NCBI GenBank assembly: GCA_015680685.1
Contig: MNCI01003549.1
Coordinates: 211,870-275,869, forward strand
DNA: 64,000 bases
Direction: 5' to 3'
From: Gnetum montanum
Taxonomy: Eukaryota; Streptophyta; Gnetopsida; Gnetales; Gnetaceae
Shown: piece by piece, positions 58,181-64,000 of the stretch
Layout of the letters: each line of letters opens with the position of its first letter
How positions within the stretch are numbered: position 1 is the first letter of the stretch
Notes under the pieces: generated by a model
The model's database searches: none
What the model was told of the DNA's origin: nothing
The model's input: the letters and a program-made list of their open reading frames with translations, nothing else
Translations under genes and position numbers: made by a program

Positions 58181-59811
58181 CGAAACACCATCAAATTTGG
58201 GCCACCATGTCTCACCTACAAATTTGTCTAAGTGTCAACACAAGGTAAATTTTTTTAAAGTGTTGGAACTACACTCTCCACTACTAGGACTACACTCTAG
58301 AATGTAGTCAACATAGTCAACACAAAAGTTCAAATTTGCAAGATTTTTCTAACTGTCAAGACAATGGCTTTAGAGCATGGTTGGTATGGAAGAAATAATT
58401 TGGCAAAAATTTTAACTATTAGGACTACACTCTCTACTATACTCTAGAGCATAGTCAACATCATCTACATGAAGACACTAGTTTTACAAAAATTTTCTAA
58501 CTGTCAAGACTACACTCAGGAGCGTAGTTAAGAGAGTTTAGAAGCTCAATTTTTGAAAGATTTTTTCCAAGTGCCAAGACTATGCTCCCTACTACCAGGA
58601 CTATGCTCTAGAGTGTAGTCAACATAGTTAGCATGGGAATGCATTTTTTGCAAAATTTTCTAGAGCGTAGTTGAGCGTAGTCATGTAGAACAACCTTTGG
58701 AGGCCTCCAAAATGTAGTACTAGCATCCACATAAGCTTCGACACATTTCCAACAAGTAGGATCAACAAATTTTATCTTTTTTTGCATCCCCCATTTGTCC
58801 CCAAATTGTACATATGCTCAACACCACTTCACACAATGGATAGCATATTCCTAAAGCATAGTCTCCAAGCTTGCATTGTTTTGCATTTTTTAGGTACATT
58901 GCGGTCTCCTCGGCACTCACACATGTAGTCGTAGCATAGTCATAGTTTGGAAATCTCATAAGATCCATTGAAGCACACTAGTAGAACATCATTTGCTTTA
59001 GTGGAGAGCATAGTTAGATGTAGCATAGTCCCAACTACCCCACTGCCACGTGGCACTAAATTTTCAATTCATAGTAGCCCTAGCCCTATAAATACCTAGC
59101 ATTCTATGTTTTAGGAGTTGGCATCTGAGCATTTTGGTTGACAATTTTTGTAATCGGTTGGCAAATTTAAAGATCAATTTCCATTTGGACATTCTATTGG
59201 CAACTCATCAGAGCATTCTGTAAGAGCAAGCTGAAGGTAGAGCACCAATAGAAATCTTTGCATACCACCTAGTCCATCATAGACCACTATAGCCCATGGG
59301 ACACTATGGTGGCTAACCCGGCAAGCACAGACTTCATGGTGGACATTAGTCTTTATAGCCCAAACACCTCAAGACTGTGACTATGCTACCTACTATGCTT
59401 GTTTGTACAACACATACCTCCTTACCTTTCTTGTGGTTAACTACTCTCTCCCTATTTGGGGTCATGTTTCTTTCTCTCTTGCTCTTCCCCTATGCATTAT
59501 TAGTATTTTTACCTACATTATAGAATTTTTCTTGTATTTCTCACTATTTTCATGTGTAATCGCACATTGACACCTCTATTTTCAATGGGAACTTTTAACT
59601 ATGCTCACCATGGTTGACATTACACAACAGCACTTTGCACTCAACACTGTTACGGCATTGCATTCTGTAAGTCCTTATTCAATCGATAAGATCATTTTGG
59701 GCATCCCATCTCCACCTCCAACAAGCCCTCACATGGACATGGGGTTAAAGCTATGCACTCATGAACCCCTCAATGTTCCCATTCCAACCATCGGCATTTT
59801 CAATCATTACA
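58181..59811 (+). repeat. 3' LTR of E4
   Basis: It starts CGAAACACC (TG decayed) and ends ATCATTACA. The TATA box is at 59087-59094. It aligns with the shared LTR 36969-39128, apart from a duplicated segment there. The following AAACC would be the right target duplication; its partner lies outside the window. Confidence 0.82.
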
Positions 59812-61640
59812 AAACCCTCATATTCTTCTATGTTTTTGGTACACATGAACCCAAAATCATAGGCAAAGGGTTTGATTTCATCAAATGGAAATGTTATGAC
59901 AGTAGCAACACTAGCCCCATGAGCAATTAAAGCTCCATCGAAGTTCATGACCAATTCATAACCCTNTTGAGCAATTAAAGCTCCATCGAAGTTCATGACC
60001 AATTCATAACCCTTAGGCACTTACCTAATTGTGTTAATGTATTCATTAGGGAACTCAGGGTTTATGGCTACTTATTCATTAATCAGTGAAACTATGAGCT
60101 ATACAAATATACCTTAACCTTTTGTTAAGGATTGAAAGATGTAATGGAGGTCAAACTCTATAGTTATGGCTGTCCATTGGGCTATATGGCTACTTTTGTA
60201 GATGTTGGTCATTATGGCCCTCGGTATGTTATCCTTGCAAATTATGTTGACTTGGCTTTTAAAGAGGTAGTATCTTCTTTTCTTCAAAAAGAAGACTAAT
60301 GCTAGATAATACTTTTCCACTTCAATGTATTAGGTCTCATGGGCTACTAACACATGGCTAATGTAGTATACAAGCATTTTTGCTATGTCATCACATTTCT
60401 AACAAAGTAGTAAGGTGATGGATGTATTAGAAATTGCGAGATAAATGTGAAATGGTTTACCCTCTTATTGAGAATAAACTATAGGTAGTTATGCTAATTC
60501 TTGCTTAAGGTTTCCAAAGGCTTCTTGGCATTGAGCTATCCACTCATAGTGAACTCCTTTCTTAAGAAAGTGGTGCATGGATCGTAACTTATCCGTAAGC
60601 CTAGCAATAAACCTATGAATAAACAGTAGTCTACCTTATAATCCTCAAAGCTCTTTAAGGTTGGTAGGTGCTGCCAATTTGGATATGGCCTTAACCTTAT
60701 CAAGACCTAGGTGTATCCTTGCCTCAGAGACTACAAAGCCAAGCATGTTACTAGCCTTGACATCAAATACATACTTCTTAGGATCTAACCTCATATTTGA
60801 GGCATTTCTTAAGCACCAGATCTAGGTCATTGGCATGATCATTGGATATTTTAGACTTCATGGTTATGTCATCTACATAATCATTAAGCAAACCTAACAT
60901 GTAATTACCAGAGATATAGGTCATGGCTCTCTGGTGTGTCACTCCAAAATTCTTAAGGCCAAAGGGCATCATGGTATAACAAAAAGTACTCCATGGGGTC
61001 ATAAAGGTTATGCTAAGTTGGTTCTTTAGGTTGATCCTAATTTGGTTATATCCCAAGAATTCATCCATAAAGGACAACAAGGCATGTCTAGCTATCATAT
61101 GGATAAGTTGATCAATACTAGGCAAAGGAAAGTCATTCTTGATGGTGGCATTATTTAGGTCTCAAAAATTAATGCAAATACAGATACTCCCATTTTTCTT
61201 AGGGACTACCACTATGTTGGATACCCATTTTTCATAATCAATAGCCCTAATGAAACATACTTGGTAGAGCTTTGAGATTTCATCACAAACTACCAAGGCC
61301 AAATTTGATCTGAACTTGCATGCTTTTTGCTTAACTAGTCTAATGCTAGGATCTAATATGATGTTGTGATAGACTAGACATGGGTCAAGACCTAGCATAT
61401 TTTCGTATGACTAGGTAAATTCCTTAATGTTATTTTTTAAGACTTTAGTGATGTCTTGGATACACCGAGGCTCTAGTGTGGAACTTAATTTAAGGATTTT
61501 CTCCTCACCACTGTGTGTTGTGATAGAAACCTCAACTAAAGGATCTTCAATTATGTCTCTACTTCTAAGTCAATGATTTTGGCTAGGTTTCTGAGCCATT
61601 CTAGAGATTTCTCTATGGAGGCTATGTGGTCTACAAGACT
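59812..61640 (-). pseudogene. pol remnant (RT and RNase H) of E6
   Basis: On the minus strand RT is at 61400-60700: FIRAIDYEKWVSNIVVVPKK, SFMDEFLGYNQIRINL, MMPFGLKNFGVTHQRAM and an intact YVDDITMKS box. Farther left are the RT thumb/connection and the start of RNase H (NFDGALIAHGAS, CTKNIEEYEG, about 60000-59840). The E3/E4 composite cuts it there, so integrase is missing from the window. The upstream lead-in (about 61600-61430) has the Tat pattern. An exact 45-bp duplication around N at 59966 is an assembly artefact. Confidence 0.88.
59921..60013. other. Probable assembly duplication around N at 59966
   Basis: 59921-59965 equals 59969-60013 exactly, with one N and two extra bases between; the same contig-overlap signature as at 10024 and 29599. 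Confidence 0.85.
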
Positions 61641-62269
61641 CTTAGGCTCAAAATTTAGGCAATCATGGTTGATACACCATTTAATATCACCGTGAGGTCC
61701 ATGTAGACACAATGGCAAACTAATTTTCTCCTAGGTACTCATACTTTGATCTTGCATATCAACCAAAAGCATATTAAGTGGCACTTGGATAAAAGTAAAT
61801 AAATAATGTTAATATGCCATAAAATATATGCAAATCTAATGTAGTAAAGGCCATCTAAGATCATTAATGACATGAGGTCAATTTAGAAAAGTACAATAGA
61901 GGTGAACAAGGGTTACATAAAGGTCAAAAAATGGAATATATAGGGAGTAAGGCTACAAATGATCAATAAAGGTCATAATTTCACCAATTTAAGGCCTTAG
62001 CAAGCCATGATGCTAGTTTATAGTCTTAGTCAAGTATGATGCCAGTTTAAGGCCTTAGCAAGCCATGGTCATATGGTATCAAATGATGGTTAAGGAAGGT
62101 TAAACCCCACTATTTGATACCATTTAAAGGCCAAAGAAAGGAAAATAGAGCTATAATAAGGTAAACAAAGAAAATATAGAGTTTTATAGAGGCCATAGAA
62201 GGTCAACCATATCCATAAGGCAACATAAGTCTAAAAAACAAGCCAAAACATTACATAATATGAACATTG
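61641..62269 (-). other. Spacer upstream of E6 pol with motif copies
   Basis: No gene is seen. 61985-62065 holds copies of 'gccagtttaaggccttagcaagccatgatg', the same motif that precedes pol in E1. Confidence 0.55.
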
Positions 62270-64000
62270 CAAAATATATTTTTCTTGGTCTCCACACTAA
62301 GGATCCTTGTTTCCATATTGCGCCTAGCATGGAAGCCTCAAGGCACTTAATTTTGATGGTCCCAAGACATTCCCAAGGTAGTGCAAGGTTAGATGTATCA
62401 AAATTGGGCTTCCTAAATGTCTATAAAGATCAAAGAGTAGGTTCTAAAGCCTTCTCCCCTTGTTTCCATGCTAACCAACATGGAAAAGAAGGGTTTTAGC
62501 ATTGGAAACAAAAATCCAAGCAAAAATGAGCTCAAACATTGTTAAACAGGTTGCTGGAGCCTATATTTGGAACTTATGCATCTCTTGGCTTTGTTCTAAG
62601 GTAATTCAAGGTCATTCTTGGTGTCAATAGATGTCAAAATGACTCCCCAAATTTTTCCACACTAGGTACAGTATCCTTAGTGTCAAAAGATAGGGGAAAC
62701 TTATTTGTTAAATTCAAAGTGATTTTAGACACCTTGACTAGGTTTCTAGGCCCCTATGGCTATAGACTTTGATTCTGCAAGTTTCTAGCTAATTTTGGGC
62801 ATGTTTGAAGGCTATTTAAGGGTACTTAAGGTCTTCCCCCATGTTTCCACAATGGGGAAGTTACTTCAACATGAAAGAATGGGGGAAATGATTTTTGGAG
62901 GTCAGAATAAAGTTAGACAAGTAAAATCTTGAGACTGTGAGGTCTCGTGCTTCTCCTGCAAATATCTTTCATTTTCAAGAGTGTTATCCTACCCCCAAAA
63001 AGTGGAAAAGCAACTCCACCCCTCCACCCCAACCGCCACCNAAGTTACAATCGATCATGCATGTTGCCTCCTAGTATTATCAAGATTAAGGGTTATGGAT
63101 CCATGTCAAAATTTGACAGTTTTGGGCATTCCTAAGTGGATTTTTTGGCTTTCCCCTTTACATCCATGCTGGGGATAGAAAGCTCAATGTGGAAAATAAG
63201 GGGGAGTGGATTGTTTACCACATTTGACCTCAATCAACTTTGCATGTCAACCTCTAGGGCTACCAAGGTTGAGGACTAGGGTTTGTTATCAAGTTTTGGA
63301 AATTTTGAGTATTCCTAAGTGGTTTTTTTTTTTTTTTTGCTTTTCCCCTTTCTTCCATGCTATGGATATAAATCTTAGTGTGAAAAATAAGGGGAGTATA
63401 TTTTTAACCAATTTTAATCTCAATCAACTTTGCATGTCAACCTCTAAGCTTACCAAGGTTGAGGACTAGGGTTTGGAGCTAAAACGAATCATTTTAGAGG
63501 TTTTTTAAGTGATTCTTGGATGTTCCATCCCCCTCCTCTTTCCACACTAAGGCTTCCATGCTTAATGTGCAAAAATGGGGAGAAAGATTTTTGGTACTTT
63601 ATTGTCACTTTAGATCATGCATGCATGTTCCTAAGGTTGTTGGTGATGATATTTAATGTCTGGTGTTAAAACTTGGCTATCTTGAAGGTTGATGACTATT
63701 TTTGGGCTTTTCCCTTTTATTCCACATTGGAACTTCCATGTTTAGCATGAAAAAAATTTGGAGGGAGGAAGATTTTTAATGATTTTTTGCTGATTTTGAT
63801 CATGCATGCAAGTTTTGGGGGTTACTAGCAATGATTACTGCTACTTGATCTTAAAATTTCATTGTTTCAAGATTGACAAGAAATTTTTTGACTTTCCCCC
63901 ATTTTCCCATGCTGGCACTTCTAGGATTAATGTGGAAAAATAGTGGAAAAGCTTTTTGATCATTTTTTATCATTTTTGAACTTGCATGCAGACTTCCTAA
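62270..64000. repeat. ~187-bp tandem array (9 or more diverged units)
   Basis: Recurring landmarks are a 'ttttcccctttcttccatgctggg' block at about 62457, 62650, 62845, 63160, 63345, 63530, 63715 and 63905, and a 'catgcatgtcaacctctagggttacc' block at about 63060, 63243, 63433, 63622, 63807 and 63985. The spacing is 180-195 bp and the array runs off the window. One unit contains a T16 run near 63326. Confidence 0.78.

Noticed and set aside
1-64000. tRNA, rRNA, snRNA or host protein-coding genes
   Set aside because: No cloverleaf with A/B boxes, rRNA block or intact host-type gene was recognised on either strand by reading; a dedicated search could still find a small RNA.

Overview
This window is plant nuclear heterochromatin. 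It is made almost entirely of nested, decayed Ty3/gypsy LTR retrotransposons, and I see no host gene, tRNA, rRNA or prokaryotic feature. The reverse transcriptase and integrase segments have the look of the plant Tat/Ogre/Retand branch: an upstream DVFAWS-type motif, a C-terminal GPYVVTK...LKPYY box and no chromodomain. The gag has a Tat-style CxYHxxxGH knuckle. Stops inside the coding regions are mostly TAG or TAA where relatives have Gln or Trp, which fits C-to-T decay of methylated DNA. The species cannot be named from the sequence; a seed plant with a large, repeat-rich genome is likely.

Layout, in my element names. E6 (minus, oldest) holds an RT/RNase H remnant at 59812-61640 and a ~187-bp tandem array at 62270-64000. 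A plus-strand pair, E3 and E4, sits in E6 and shares one LTR (36969-39128). E3 contributes 1-8044 plus 35423-36968 (pol at 4010-7488). E4 contributes 39129-58180 (gag-PR, pol deleted) and ends in the LTR 58181-59811. E2 (minus, 8045-35417, exact 5-bp target duplication CCTTG) sits in the E3 tail. E1 (plus, 12261-30941, duplication CGTAC/CATAC) sits inside E2 and is a complete 18.7-kb element. E5 (minus, about 45845-54226) sits in E4. A solo LTR (39985-41602, duplication ATGAG) interrupts the E4 gag. E2 and E5 are compact gag-protease elements without pol.

The most interesting content is a gene-like unit in antisense orientation, between the protease and the reverse transcriptase, in E1 (19118-23452) and E3 (1-3560). 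A third copy, in E4 (54235-57240), follows the protease of an element that has lost pol. All three share an exon of 450, 453 and 450 bp encoding a degenerate FCP1/NIF-type HAD phosphatase-like domain. That exon is followed by an ~80-bp intron with GT-AG borders at the same place. Downstream come a segment like the 'putative plant transposon protein' domain, a conserved HAFL.LL.QGKIL block, an acidic region and (clearest in E1) a charged, helical C-terminal part. Because the gene is antisense to the element's genomic RNA, its introns would survive retrotransposition. Antisense extra ORFs are known in Tat elements (for example Grande and Retand), but as far as I know between pol and the 3' LTR. 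A HAD-domain, intron-bearing gene between PR and RT looks new.

Other recurring parts are an imperfect hairpin just before the polypurine tract, a PBS-like site 5-6 nt inside the 5' LTRs, arrays of a CCTTAAACTAGCA-type motif at module boundaries, and CTACG-rich tandem arrays in the LTRs. Several single-N positions mark assembly errors, including two exact inverted duplications, and these distort local gene models.
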